Assembly (NCBI RefSeq): GCF_039537985.1
Contig: NZ_BAABBN010000004.1
Location: 1,550,001 to 1,614,000 of the forward strand
From: Litoribacillus peritrichatus
Lineage (GTDB): Bacteria > Pseudomonadota > Gammaproteobacteria > Pseudomonadales > Litoribrevibacteraceae
Length of the DNA: 64,000 bases
Reading direction: 5' to 3'
This document shows, piece by piece, positions 1-9,611 of this stretch. Position 1 is the first letter of the stretch; each line of letters begins with the position of its first letter. The notes beneath the pieces were generated by a model. That model was not told where the DNA came from, did no database searches, and worked only from the letters and a program-made list of their open reading frames with translations. Made by a program: the position numbers and the translations under genes.

Positions 1-316
1 CCAGGCCATAAAACCAGGGTATTCGCTTGTATAAATTGAATGCTGACACACCCGAATCTTTAAGCCAGACAATGACAAAGTGAAGAAATGAGGTGGGTAA
101 CAGAGGATTGGCAAGCAGCAATGGAATTGCAAATTGCGGCTGTTCCTCCAAGGCAAAAATATGACCCAAACACCAAATGGCCATCGACAAACAAAACCCT
201 GCAAGGGCTGGTAGGCTGGAATCTTCCTTGCGGCGGGTCCATAGCCAAATCGCCACACCCAGTGCCGTCAGTACCGTTGCCCAAAGGCTGGTTGTAAACA
301 GAATTTCAATATCCAA
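1..316 (-). CDS. N-terminal part of a membrane sensor-like protein (cut by window edge)
   Basis: The reverse strand is open from a TTG at 316-314 to the window edge with no stop. The TTG follows an AAGAAGG element at a spacing of 8 nt. The product begins LDIEILFTTSLWATVLTALG, then a basic WTRRKEDSS turn and further hydrophobic stretches (FCLSMAIWCLGHIFALEE, then IPLLLANPLLPTSFLHFVIV). This pattern resembles the N-terminal 7TM input region found on some histidine kinases and diguanylate cyclases. No catalytic domain lies inside the window, so the output is unknown. In-frame GTG codons slightly upstream are alternative starts with poorer ribosome binding sites. It diverges from cioA. Confidence 0.45.
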   Translation of the reverse strand, partial: MDIEILFTTSLWATVLTALGVAIWLWTRRKEDSSLPALAGFCLSMAIWCLGHIFALEEQPQFAIPLLLANPLLPTSFLHFVIVWLKDSGVSAFNLYKRIPWFYGL

Positions 317-644
317 ACCGTAAACCTTCTTTACAGTCACACACAATAAATCGTCTAGATAGTTTACACAGAGAGTATTTTATTAACCAGCAATCGCCCG
401 TTGAATATTAAATAAATCCTCATGAGCCAGTGTTTATCGGCGCTAACGCTTTCTTAAATAATATTGGCACTCCCCTTGCTCTAACAGATTAAGCACAAGC
501 CGTTCCCAAAATGAAGGAACAGTCAGTTTGCTTGATTAGGATCAATTAAAAACCATATAAACCACTCCACGAAGTGCGAAACCACCTGGCGTAACCCGGT
601 GAATTTACTTTTCAGCGCTCGTGAAATACCTAAAGGCTTACTCT
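317..644. other. Divergent intergenic region upstream of cioAB
   Basis: This 328-base region has no supportable gene. It separates the leftward sensor-like gene from the rightward oxidase operon. It holds a perfect ANR/FNR-type palindrome at 532-545 and a TATAAA at 556-561 that could serve as a -10 element. A short rightward reading frame beginning at 599 overlaps cioA in another frame and looks like a shadow. Confidence 0.6.
532..545 (+). promoter_or_regulatory. ANR/FNR box upstream of cioAB
   Basis: The sequence TTGATTAGGATCAA matches the FNR/ANR consensus TTGAT-N4-ATCAA exactly. Its centre is about 106 bases upstream of the cioA ATG. If TATAAA at 556-561 is the -10 element, the box overlaps the -35 region, which would favour repression. 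In Pseudomonas aeruginosa ANR is known to repress cioAB. The promoter assignment is inference. Confidence 0.7.
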
Positions 645-2114
645 ATGTTCGAGTTTCTGACCTCGTTACCCGACTCAAGCTTCCTCTCTCGCATTCAATT
701 TGCGTTTACCGTGAGTTACCACATTATGTTTCCGACCATCACAATTGGTCTGTCTCTGTATATTGCCTTTATGGAAGGTATGTGGCTAAAAACCCAAAAA
801 GCCGTTTACCTGCAGCAGGTCAAATTCTGGATGAAACCTTTCGCTGTCACCTTTGGTATGGGGGTAGTCTCCGGTGTTGTACTTTCATACGAGTTCGGGA
901 CAAACTTCAGCGAGTTTTCAGAAATTGTCGGGCCGGTTCTTGCTCCATTGCTTGCTTATGAAGTGCTTACCGCCTTTTTTCTTGAAGCCGGTTTTTTAGG
1001 CATTATGTTGTTCGGCTGGAACAGGGTTTCACCCAGAGTACATTTCATCGCTACCTGTACTGTGGCCATTGGTACCGTATTTTCTTCTTTTTGGATTTTG
1101 GCAGCCAATTCCTGGATGCACACACCCGCCGGTTATGAGATCGTTGATGGGGTTTTCCATCCAACCAGCTGGATAGAAGTGATATTTAATCCTTCATTTC
1201 CTTATCGTTTATCCCACATGCTGCTTGCAACTTGCCTCTCTGCGTCTTTATTGATCGCCGGGATTCATGCTTACTACCTATTGAAAAAGAAACACATTGA
1301 GTTTGCCAAAGTAGGCTTTTCAACGGCTATGACAGCGGTATTAATTCTGGCACCTATACAAATCATCGTCGGCGATTTCCACGGTCTGAATGTCGCAGAA
1401 CACCAACCAGTAAAACTGGCGGCAATGGAAGGCATTTGGAAAACTGAAAAAGGAGCTGATTTGCGGTTATTCGCCATTCCTGATCAGGAAAATGAAACCA
1501 ACCACTATGAAATAACCATCCCCAAGGCCGCCAGTTTGATCATCACTCATGATTTAAACGGCGAAATCGCTGGTCTCGACCAAGTTTCTGCGAAAGATCG
1601 GCCTCCTGTTTCTGTTGTGTTCTTCTCTTTTCGAATCATGCTGGGGTTAGGCGGATTAATGCTATTACTCGGCATTGCCGGTTTAATCGCACGTAAAAAG
1701 AACCGTTTATATGACTTCAGGCCGCTATTGAAGTTTTCTGTCTTAATGATTCCTGCAGGCGTCATTGCGACCTTGGCGGGCTGGTACGTGGTAGAAGTCG
1801 GCCGCCAACCTTGGCTTGTGCAAGGTTTGGTGCGAACCACTGAGGTGGTCTCTCCTCTGCCTGCGCAACAAGTTGCTTTCACACTTGCATTGTTCGTAAC
1901 GGTGTACAGCATTCTGTTCTTCACTTATTTGTACTTCATGCGCAAGTTGGTATTAAAAGGACCGGCGGACATTCATTCACTCGCAGAAGTAGAACAGGAT
2001 TTACCTGCCACCCTGAACCCGGCGCAAGTAGACGTTGGTTACACCCAAGAAATGTCTGATTACATAGACACCCACAACCAAACAACACACCTTGCTGGCA
2101 AAGGAGAAAAGTAA
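645..2114 (+). CDS. cioA: Cytochrome bd-type quinol oxidase subunit I (CIO type)
   Basis: This is subunit I of a bd-type ubiquinol oxidase, which reduces O2 to water in the inner membrane without proton pumping. It is 489 aa with multiple membrane helices. His26 in the N-terminal segment FTVSYHIMFP is the expected b595 ligand, and another conserved His sits in RLSHMLLA. The quinol-site signature GRQPW lies near residue 390. The loop after GDFHGLN is short, as in cyanide-insensitive CioA rather than long-Q-loop E. coli CydA. The start at 645 follows AAAGG at about 8 nt; a GTG at 621 is in frame but has no better site. It is coupled to cioB by a TAATG overlap. The ANR/FNR box upstream suggests oxygen control. 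Confidence 0.93.
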   Translation: MFEFLTSLPDSSFLSRIQFAFTVSYHIMFPTITIGLSLYIAFMEGMWLKTQKAVYLQQVKFWMKPFAVTFGMGVVSGVVLSYEFGTNFSEFSEIVGPVLAPLLAYEVLTAFFLEAGFLGIMLFGWNRVSPRVHFIATCTVAIGTVFSSFWILAANSWMHTPAGYEIVDGVFHPTSWIEVIFNPSFPYRLSHMLLATCLSASLLIAGIHAYYLLKKKHIEFAKVGFSTAMTAVLILAPIQIIVGDFHGLNVAEHQPVKLAAMEGIWKTEKGADLRLFAIPDQENETNHYEITIPKAASLIITHDLNGEIAGLDQVSAKDRPPVSVVFFSFRIMLGLGGLMLLLGIAGLIARKKNRLYDFRPLLKFSVLMIPAGVIATLAGWYVVEVGRQPWLVQGLVRTTEVVSPLPAQQVAFTLALFVTVYSILFFTYLYFMRKLVLKGPADIHSLAEVEQDLPATLNPAQVDVGYTQEMSDYIDTHNQTTHLAGKGEK

Positions 2115-3109
2115 TGGACATTGCATTGGTTTATTTGTTGCTGATAGGCTTCGGCATTCTTGTTTATGTTCTGCTGGATGGGTTTTCTCTGGGGGTAGGC
2201 ATCATCTCTCCGCTTCTGAATAACCCGGAAGACAAAGGCATTGCCATGAAGAGTCTTGCACACCTCTGGGATAGCAACCAAACTTGGTTGGTTTTCGGTG
2301 GCGTAGTATTATTCGTGGCTTTTCCGGTTGTCTACGCTCATGTGTTATCAAACCTGTATATTCCCATCATACTCATGTTGATCGCGTTGATCTTTCGGGG
2401 TGTGGCATTTGAGTTCAGGTTCAAAGCAGACAGCAGCCGTAAATGGTGGGACATCAGTTTTGCCATTGGCTGTACCTTAGCAACATTCTGTCAGGGCTTA
2501 ATATTAGGCGCGTTGGTTGGCGACATGTCGTCACCAAAAACCATGGATGACCCTGTTCAATGGTTAACTCCGTTTTCAATTCATACGGGCATTGCCCTGG
2601 TGGTTGGCTATGCCCTTTTAGGGGCCTGTTGGTTGATCCGAAAAACCGAAAACGGCTTACAACAGCGAGTGAAAGAGCTGGCAAAAGTGTTATTGGTCGC
2701 GATGCTATTCTTTATGGCGATGGTCAGCGTGGAAATGCTGCTGGAACAACCTAAAATTGCAGAACGCTGGTTAGATTGGCCAACCAGTTTATGGCTGGCG
2801 CCAATGCCGATTTTAACTGTATATTTCGCGTATAAGCTGTGGTCATTACTGAATGACAATAAAGAACCGGGCTTAAAGCCGCTTGCTTATGTGATGGGGC
2901 TTTTCAGCACAGCCTTTGCCGGTTTAGTTGCAGGAATATTTCCATACATCATTCCAGGAAGGCTCACAATCTGGGAAGCCATAGCGCCTGACAAATCGGT
3001 CTATTTTACCCTGGTCGGCATTTTGATTTTTATTCCGATAATCATTGCTTACAACGTATATAACTACAAAACCTTCAGTGGTAAAACCAGCATCAAGGAT
3101 GGGTATTAA
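2114..3109 (+). CDS. cioB: Cytochrome bd-type quinol oxidase subunit II (CIO type)
   Basis: Subunit II of the bd oxidase, 331 aa and highly hydrophobic. It starts with the typical N-terminus DIALVYLLLIGFGILVYVLLDGFSLGVGI, of which VLLDGFSLGVG is the diagnostic part, and later has WDSNQTWLV and FRGVAFEFR. It packs against CioA to complete the oxidase. Its ATG overlaps the cioA stop by one base (TAATG), which shows translational coupling, and a GGAG-type site lies just upstream. A 50-residue membrane protein gene follows within a few bases, so the operon is probably tricistronic and ends at the terminator near 3300. Confidence 0.93.
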   Translation: MDIALVYLLLIGFGILVYVLLDGFSLGVGIISPLLNNPEDKGIAMKSLAHLWDSNQTWLVFGGVVLFVAFPVVYAHVLSNLYIPIILMLIALIFRGVAFEFRFKADSSRKWWDISFAIGCTLATFCQGLILGALVGDMSSPKTMDDPVQWLTPFSIHTGIALVVGYALLGACWLIRKTENGLQQRVKELAKVLLVAMLFFMAMVSVEMLLEQPKIAERWLDWPTSLWLAPMPILTVYFAYKLWSLLNDNKEPGLKPLAYVMGLFSTAFAGLVAGIFPYIIPGRLTIWEAIAPDKSVYFTLVGILIFIPIIIAYNVYNYKTFSGKTSIKDGY

Positions 3110-3112
3110 ACT

Positions 3113-3265
3113 ATGAAACAAATCATCCCTGAAACCAGTGACGGCCACGCAGATAAATTTAAGCCAAAACACCCGTTTCGGGATGCAATGGCTTTGTATT
3201 TCGGTGGCGTAATAGCCTTGGCAATTTTTGCTTATGGATGCAAAGCTCTGCTGAATTTGATTTAA
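3113..3265 (+). CDS. Small single-span membrane protein of the bd oxidase operon (DUF2474-like)
   Basis: A 50-codon gene begins three bases after cioB. The product has a polar, basic N-terminus (MKQIIPETSDGHADKFKPKH) and one hydrophobic helix, roughly residues 28-49, ending ALLNLI. Position, size and topology match the small accessory subunits of bd oxidases: CydX in enterics, and DUF2474/CioZ-like proteins beside CIO-type enzymes. The residues fit the DUF2474 pattern better than CydX, but the protein is too short for certainty. It is expected to stabilise the oxidase in the inner membrane. The gene sits between cioB and the operon terminator. Confidence 0.7.
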   Translation: MKQIIPETSDGHADKFKPKHPFRDAMALYFGGVIALAIFAYGCKALLNLI

Positions 3266-3296
3266 AATACCAAACAGCTGAAGCGGATATAGCAAG

Positions 3297-3339
3297 CCCA
3301 AAAAAAGCCGTCCAATCATGAGATTGGACGGCTTTTTTT
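3297..3339. terminator. Bidirectional intrinsic terminator between cioAB and pyrD
   Basis: A perfect 11-bp stem (3307-3317 with 3322-3332) has the loop ATGA. It is flanked by an A tract on the left and seven T on the right. It can therefore terminate both the rightward oxidase operon and the leftward pyrD transcript. Confidence 0.9.
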
Positions 3340-3397
3340 GATTATTCTAACGAATTTAACCCAAGCGAATCACATAAAGACGCTCGTGGTAATTTTG

Positions 3398-4447
3398 TTA
3401 TTCACCCTGAGCTTTCACAATAGCGCGGCGAGCTTCATTTACCCCTTCAAAGGCTTGTTTGATAAGCGCGGGGCCTTCGTATACAAAACCACTGTAGATC
3501 TGAACCAAACTTGCACCGGCCTCAATTTTAGCGGCCGCTGTTTCTTTGCTGTTAATGCCGCCAACACCAATGATTGGCAATTTACCGTCCAGAGCTTTCG
3601 CAAGCTTTTCAGTCACTTGTGTTGATGATTCAAACACCGGGGCGCCACTTAGACCTCCCTGTTCATCACCAAACTCCAAACCTTCGACCTTTTCACGGGC
3701 AATGGTGGTATTCGTTGCAATCACGCCATCAATTTTATGTTTTACTAACGTTTTCGCGACCCACTCGATGGCTTCATCGTCCATGTCTGGTGCGATCTTA
3801 ACCGCAATCGGAACATAACGATTCTTTTCTGCTGCCAGCTTAGTTTGCTCTTCTTTTACTGCTTTGATCAGGGACTCCAACGAATCACCCATTTGTAAAT
3901 TACGCAAGCCAGGTGTGTTTGGTGAAGAAATATTCACCGTCACATACGTTGCGTAATCATATACTTTGCGCAAGCAAGTCACGTAATCTTCATTGGCGTC
4001 TTCCACGGCGGTATCAAAGTTCTTACCGATATTAATACCCAGAACGCCTTTGAACTTGGCCTTTTTAACCTGTTCAACCAGAAAATCAACGCCTTTATTG
4101 TTGAAGCCCATACGGTTGATGATGCCTTCGGCTTCCGGCAGACGGAACATACGAGGCTTAGGGTTACCAGGTTGTGGTCTCGGAGTTACGGTACCGATTT
4201 CAATGAACCCGAAGCCCAGTGCAGCCAAACCGTCGATACACTCACCGTTTTTATCCAGTCCCGCTGCTAAGCCAACCGGGTTAGGAAATTCAATACCCAT
4301 CACATCCACAGGGCTGTATGCCACGTTCTGATTTAACAAACCAGCAACGCCGATACGGCTTAGTGCTTGCAAACCTTCCAGTGTCAGCTCATGAGCCGTT
4401 TCTGGTGATAATTTAAACAGCATGGAGCGTAGAATTGGGTATAACAT
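3398..4447 (-). CDS. pyrD: Dihydroorotate dehydrogenase (quinone), class 2
   Basis: Oxidises dihydroorotate to orotate in pyrimidine synthesis and passes electrons to membrane quinones through FMN. The 349-aa length and the amphipathic N-terminal helical region (MLYPILRSMLFKLSPETAHE) are typical of class 2 enzymes, which attach to the inner membrane. Visible motifs are GLAAGLDKNGE, GFNNKG, the active-site loop VNISSPNTPGLRN containing the catalytic Ser, and GVGGINS in the phosphate-binding region. It is a single gene that converges on cioAB with a shared terminator. Confidence 0.96.
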   Translation of the reverse strand: MLYPILRSMLFKLSPETAHELTLEGLQALSRIGVAGLLNQNVAYSPVDVMGIEFPNPVGLAAGLDKNGECIDGLAALGFGFIEIGTVTPRPQPGNPKPRMFRLPEAEGIINRMGFNNKGVDFLVEQVKKAKFKGVLGINIGKNFDTAVEDANEDYVTCLRKVYDYATYVTVNISSPNTPGLRNLQMGDSLESLIKAVKEEQTKLAAEKNRYVPIAVKIAPDMDDEAIEWVAKTLVKHKIDGVIATNTTIAREKVEGLEFGDEQGGLSGAPVFESSTQVTEKLAKALDGKLPIIGVGGINSKETAAAKIEAGASLVQIYSGFVYEGPALIKQAFEGVNEARRAIVKAQGE

Positions 4448-4575
4448 GATGAGTTTTAATCCTGATTTTTAAGGCGTTTCAAAGAGGTAGGCTAGTTTAA
4501 CTATTTTCGAGCGTTGTCACCACGTCTTTGAGCTTGTTTTTCAAACTCAAAGACGATGATTTTTTTGAGTCACCC

Positions 4576-4815
4576 TTATACACGCTCTATTCGGTCGAAC
4601 TTGCCTTCTTCCGTAAAGAAAATACAAAACCGACCACGAATACCCTCGCGCGTCACAAAGGGCTGTAAAATATTGGCAGGAAACCGCACCGAGCGTCCAT
4701 CAATACTATGAGTAACGACAGTGCGGGCCACCCCGCTATAAACACGGAGGTATTCATCCGCTGGTATATTCAAACTGACAATGATGTTTCTTGATCTTTT
4801 CATAAACCGAAACAT
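4576..4815 (-). CDS. DUF2835 family small protein
   Basis: A 79-aa soluble protein with the DUF2835 hallmarks IPADEYLRVYSGVARTVV, DGRSVRFPANILQPFVT and GIRGRF. Its function is unknown. The gene begins two bases after the gdhB stop on the same strand, so it is very likely cotranscribed with gdhB. An in-frame ATG four codons in (MKRSRN) would give a length closer to other family members and is an alternative start. Confidence 0.75.
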   Translation of the reverse strand: MFRFMKRSRNIIVSLNIPADEYLRVYSGVARTVVTHSIDGRSVRFPANILQPFVTREGIRGRFCIFFTEEGKFDRIERV

Positions 4816-4817
4816 TA

Positions 4818-7800
4818 CTACACATGAGCTAGATTACTCAACTCACGCATAGCAACAGTAAACATAGCCAATTCAGGGTGATCCGTGTTTCGAACTTCGT
4901 TCAGCAACGTCAGCCAACGCTTCACCAACGGACTGCTTTCATCGAACCAATTAACCAGACACATACTGACGTGTTGATCCTCTCCTTCGGCCACTTCGCA
5001 GTTCATTATATGAACCAACAAGGCTTTCTGCTGCCAATCGAGATCGTCCATCAGCGCCTCACGAGCCAGACCTTGCCAATGGTTCGTCACAGACAAGCCA
5101 TTAATTTGCTGGATAAACCAGTGAAGCCCCAATTTATGACGCAAACTGAAAAACAGCCCGGCCGTGGTATCAACATCATTTTTAGTTTCACGAGCGGCAT
5201 CACAAATGGTCAATGAACCGTACAAAGATGGTGTACCTGAAATAAACCGGGCAACATTTTCTGGAATGCCGGCCTCGATATATTCCTGTTTCTGAGACAC
5301 CCATTCATCTCTGACTGAGTTTGATAAGTGTTCATCCAAATGATCATACAAGGTATCCACCACTGGACGATACATCTTAACTAAATCTTCGAGAGGCTGA
5401 TCCAGGTTGGTATTGCGTAAAAACCACCGAGTCGCTCTACGAATCAATCGCATCAATCTTTCATGGCAACTGAATTGCAGTTCGCTCGGCACTTTATGAT
5501 CAAGATCATCAATGGCCTGCCACCAATTTCTTAGACGGAACACATCCCTTGCCACAATAAAGGCTTTGGCAATTTGACCGTCCGGCATCCCGGTAGACTT
5601 GCGAATACGGTGTACAAACAGATCACCCATCAAGTTCACAATCTCATTGGCCAACTGAGTGGCTACAATTTCCCGGTTTAGCCCAAGAGACATGATTTGA
5701 TCGTAACAGCGCTCCTGCAAACGCACAGGAAATTCATGCAGAGCCTCACGCAATACGTAATCATCATCAAAGCCGTCGGCCTCTGACAATGAATCTTTCA
5801 GTTCATTTTTCGCGTACGAAATCACCACTGAAAGCTCCGGCCGGGTCAGACCCACTTCAATCTTCCGTCGTTCATCCAGCACTTCATTATTTGGCAGGAA
5901 TTCCAGACTCCGATTGAGTCTGCCACTGTCTTCCAGTTCACTGATGAATCGTGCGTACTCATTAATGCGTGTGAAATTGCGATTGGAAGCATTGGCAATA
6001 GAGGTGGCCTGCCTGTAATTATTCTTAAGTACCAAACTGGCCACTTCGTCGGTCATTTCAACCAACATGTCGTTACGCTGCTTCAGCGTCAGCTCACCTT
6101 GCTCCATCAACTGTTGAAGCAATATCTTAATATTAACCTCGTGGTCAGAGCAGTCCACCCCACCGGCATTATCGATTGAGTCTGTAAAACAGGCGCCACC
6201 GGTTAAAGCAAATTCAATTCTGCCTCGCTGGGTAAACCCTAAGTTCCCGCCTTCGCCAATCACTTTAGTGCGCAATTCACAGCCATTAATGCGTAACGAA
6301 TCATTTGCCCGATCCCCCACTTGCGCATCGGTTTCTTCCGTAGACTTAACGTAAGTACCTATGCCACCGTTCCAGATCAAATCCACCCGCGCTTTCAGAA
6401 TGTGTTTAATCAAATCATTGGGTGCGAGCCGATCCGCTTCAATGTCGAAAATAGCCTTCATTTCTGACGTAATTTTGATCCACTTGGCCGACCTGGAGTA
6501 AACGCCACCGCCTTGCGAAATCAGGTTTGAGTCAAAATCTTCCCAGGTTGAGCGAGGTAAATAGAACATGCGCTCACGCTCTTCAAAGCTTTTTTCCGGG
6601 TCTGGATTTGGATCGATAAAGATGTGCATGTGGTTAAACGCCGCAACCAACTTGAGCGCTCTTGAACGTAACAGGCCGTTACCAAAAACGTCTCCGCCCA
6701 TATCACCAATGCCGACGACTGAAATGCTGTCCTTTTGTACATCAATGCCCTTCTCCCGGAAGTGACGTTGAACAGAAACCCAGGCACCACGAGCAGTGAT
6801 GCCCATTTTTTTATGGTCGTATCCATCAGAGCCACCGGAAGCAAAGGCGTCTCCCAACCAGAAGCCATAATTAATCGCAATCTCATTGGCAATATCGGAG
6901 AAGGTAGCCGTCCCTTTATCGGCCGCAACTACCAAATAGGTGTCGTCTTCATCCCAACGCATCACCCGCTCAGGAGCAACCACCGCGCCTTCCACCAGGT
7001 TATCCGTCACATCCAATAAACCACTGATGAACTGCTGATAACATGCGACCCCTTCCGCCTGAAATTCATCTCGGCTCATCGATGCATTTAAACGACGGGC
7101 GATAAAGCCGCCTTTCGCGCCCGCAGGCACAATCACCGCGTTTTTGACTTGCTGGGCTTTTACCAAGCCTAAAACTTCAGTGCGGTAATCTTCCGGACGA
7201 TCCGACCACCTCAAGCCTCCACGAGCCACGCGTCCACCCCTTAAGTGAACGCCCTCAAAGCGAGACGAATAAACAAAAATTTCAAACATAGGCCGAGGTA
7301 ATGGCATGTCCGGAATGTCTTTTGGCAAAAACTTCAGCGAAATATAAGGTCTTGGTAAGCCATCCGCATTTACAACAAACGCATTGGTCCGCAAGGTTGC
7401 AGAGATCAAATCAATATAGCGCCGTAGAATGCGGTCTTCGTTAAGGTTTGAAACATCCTCAAGTTCTTTCAGTACTTCTTCTTTTAAAACTTCAAACTTA
7501 TCCGGATTATGTTTTTTCGGATTAAAACGCAAATCAAACAAACGAATCAGCTTTTTAGTAATGCCTTGGTGATTACATAATGTGGCACTGATGTAGCTTT
7601 GAGAAAAACCGAACCGAATTTGCTTCATGTAGGCAGAATACGCGCGAAGTATATTCACCTGAAAACTGTTCAGCTCAGCCTTTAGCACCAGTTCATTGAA
7701 TGAATCACTGGTGATCTCACCCTCCCAAACTTTGAATAAAACCTCTTCGAAGTTTTCCCGGACTTTGGCTACGTCCAAATCAAAGTCGTCATTGGTTCGC

Positions 7801-9611
7801 ATCCTGAAGTCATGTAACCAGACGATTTCCTCATCTTTGGGGTGTATCTTATAGGGGTGTTCACCCAAGACGTGCAACCCCATTCGCTCAAGCACAGGCA
7901 TCACATCCGACAATGGCAAAGAATCACTGCGTTTAAACAACCTCAGTCGCAACTGATGATTTTCATCTTCCGGCGAGCGATAAAAGCTGATGGACAAAGG
8001 CTTGCCCTTATCAAGCACACGAATATGCTCAATATCCGCAACCGCCGTTCTCGCCTGAAAATCCGATTGATAACCGGCAGAGAAAGCATTTCCGAAACGT
8101 AACGCCAATGCACTGCCCCGCTCCTCGCCAAACTGATCAATCAAGGCATGATCCAGGTCGTCCTCCCAGTCCGAAGTGGCCCGAATTACCTTTTCTTCCA
8201 GTTGTTTCGGATCTGGGCTAGAACGTTTACTGGAATCTAAACGAACAATGAAGTGCGTTCTGGCCAAAATAGATTCCGAGAAATAGGTCGTAAATTCAAT
8301 GTCCGTGGCGTTGTGTTCTTCCACCAAGATCTGCTGAATTCGTTCTCGTAAGTCGGTGGAGTACAAATCTCTCGGCATGTACAACAAGCAGTTAGAAAAC
8401 ATGCCAAATCGTCCCTGCCGGACAAATAGGCGAATTTTCCGGCGCTCCCGAATCTGGAGAACACCGATGGCAATTTCACCCAGCTCTTTCACACTCGACT
8501 GAAACAGTTCATCGCGCGGGTACACAGCCAAAATTCGCAATAATTGATTGCGCTCTTGCATATTCCCTTTATCAATGAAGTCATTACATATGCTCTCTAC
8601 TTTATTCCGGACAATCGGAATCGAAGATGGCTCTGCGGTATAAACCTCAGAAGTATAGACGCCCAGAATCCTCGCTAGGCCTGTGAGATTTCCCGCCTTA
8701 TCAAACCGCTTTACAATGACGTAGTCCGGGTAAGCTGGCCGATGAATGTGCGAACGTACCCCGGACTTCAAAAACAACAGCACATCACTGCCATAGACGT
8801 CTTTCAAGCCTTCAGAAAGACAGAATTCCACTTCGTCTTCGTCCCGACGATAATGTTTCAGAACACCAAGCTGGTTTGACCTTGCACGTTTCAGCGAGTG
8901 GTTTTTTTCATCATAAGTGAATTCGTCGTAGCCCAAATAAGTAAAGTGGTTGGAGTCCAGCCAGGTCAAAAACTCAATCACTTCTTTTTGATCTTGTTTG
9001 GTAATGCCTTTGACGGCGGCTTTCAGTTCACTGTTCAGCGCTTTCACTTTCTCCCGCATCACAGGGTAATCGTGAACACACACGCTGATGTCTTTTAACA
9101 GTGCAGTCGCTGTGTCGTGCAAGCAAGTCAACTCTTTAGCTGCACTGTGCCGGTCAATCTCAAAATGGATGATCACTTCTTTATCAATGTTGTCGTTTTC
9201 AGGAATTTCCCACGACTGCAGTTCAAAGTTTTTATCACGATCCGCAGAAAACAGACTGTAATGAATAGAATGAATGGTAATGTGCCGACGATTTAACTCC
9301 ATCCGCATGGAGTCGATCATGAACGGCATATTCTTTCCCAGCACCTGAATAATGGTGTGCGTGGACTGCCAGGCGTTTTGCTCGTAATCCGGATTAAACA
9401 CACGGATTTTAAAGTTGTTGGATTCTGCATCCTGGATAAATTGCCAGGTATCAAGCACCAGACCGTATAAGTCCGAAACCTTCAGTGCTTCTATGTCTTC
9501 GCTGGGGGCAGTACTGATCCAATGACGGCCAAATGCCTCTACATCCTTACCTTTCTTACCTTGTAATCTTTCTTTCACTAATTCTGCAAACTTATCCAGT
9601 TTTCTTTCCAC
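4818..9611 (-). CDS. gdhB: NAD-dependent glutamate dehydrogenase, large 180-kDa type
   Basis: Converts L-glutamate and NAD to 2-oxoglutarate, ammonium and NADH, mainly for glutamate catabolism in the cytoplasm. At 1597 aa it matches the GDH-180 class known from Streptomyces and Pseudomonas. The N-terminal half is the long regulatory region. The catalytic core begins near residue 810 with RGGRVARGGLRWSDRPEDYR, followed by VPAGAKGGF carrying the catalytic Lys, DKGTATFSDIAN and the nucleotide-binding GIGDMGGDVFGNGLL. The upstream region contains GGTC/GACC dyads that could bind a regulator. A DUF2835 gene follows directly. No frameshift or truncation is visible. Confidence 0.95.
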   Translation of the reverse strand: MERKLDKFAELVKERLQGKKGKDVEAFGRHWISTAPSEDIEALKVSDLYGLVLDTWQFIQDAESNNFKIRVFNPDYEQNAWQSTHTIIQVLGKNMPFMIDSMRMELNRRHITIHSIHYSLFSADRDKNFELQSWEIPENDNIDKEVIIHFEIDRHSAAKELTCLHDTATALLKDISVCVHDYPVMREKVKALNSELKAAVKGITKQDQKEVIEFLTWLDSNHFTYLGYDEFTYDEKNHSLKRARSNQLGVLKHYRRDEDEVEFCLSEGLKDVYGSDVLLFLKSGVRSHIHRPAYPDYVIVKRFDKAGNLTGLARILGVYTSEVYTAEPSSIPIVRNKVESICNDFIDKGNMQERNQLLRILAVYPRDELFQSSVKELGEIAIGVLQIRERRKIRLFVRQGRFGMFSNCLLYMPRDLYSTDLRERIQQILVEEHNATDIEFTTYFSESILARTHFIVRLDSSKRSSPDPKQLEEKVIRATSDWEDDLDHALIDQFGEERGSALALRFGNAFSAGYQSDFQARTAVADIEHIRVLDKGKPLSISFYRSPEDENHQLRLRLFKRSDSLPLSDVMPVLERMGLHVLGEHPYKIHPKDEEIVWLHDFRMRTNDDFDLDVAKVRENFEEVLFKVWEGEITSDSFNELVLKAELNSFQVNILRAYSAYMKQIRFGFSQSYISATLCNHQGITKKLIRLFDLRFNPKKHNPDKFEVLKEEVLKELEDVSNLNEDRILRRYIDLISATLRTNAFVVNADGLPRPYISLKFLPKDIPDMPLPRPMFEIFVYSSRFEGVHLRGGRVARGGLRWSDRPEDYRTEVLGLVKAQQVKNAVIVPAGAKGGFIARRLNASMSRDEFQAEGVACYQQFISGLLDVTDNLVEGAVVAPERVMRWDEDDTYLVVAADKGTATFSDIANEIAINYGFWLGDAFASGGSDGYDHKKMGITARGAWVSVQRHFREKGIDVQKDSISVVGIGDMGGDVFGNGLLRSRALKLVAAFNHMHIFIDPNPDPEKSFEERERMFYLPRSTWEDFDSNLISQGGGVYSRSAKWIKITSEMKAIFDIEADRLAPNDLIKHILKARVDLIWNGGIGTYVKSTEETDAQVGDRANDSLRINGCELRTKVIGEGGNLGFTQRGRIEFALTGGACFTDSIDNAGGVDCSDHEVNIKILLQQLMEQGELTLKQRNDMLVEMTDEVASLVLKNNYRQATSIANASNRNFTRINEYARFISELEDSGRLNRSLEFLPNNEVLDERRKIEVGLTRPELSVVISYAKNELKDSLSEADGFDDDYVLREALHEFPVRLQERCYDQIMSLGLNREIVATQLANEIVNLMGDLFVHRIRKSTGMPDGQIAKAFIVARDVFRLRNWWQAIDDLDHKVPSELQFSCHERLMRLIRRATRWFLRNTNLDQPLEDLVKMYRPVVDTLYDHLDEHLSNSVRDEWVSQKQEYIEAGIPENVARFISGTPSLYGSLTICDAARETKNDVDTTAGLFFSLRHKLGLHWFIQQINGLSVTNHWQGLAREALMDDLDWQQKALLVHIMNCEVAEGEDQHVSMCLVNWFDESSPLVKRWLTLLNEVRNTDHPELAMFTVAMRELSNLAHV

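Noticed and set aside
60..297. Short frames on both strands in the first 300 bases
   Set aside because: They have unnatural composition, and the third reverse frame (1-316) gives a coherent membrane protein. I first suspected a frameshift near 205, but re-reading the base run showed the frame is continuous.
6521..6928. 135-codon leftward frame inside gdhB
   Set aside because: It lies in another frame of a conserved catalytic region.
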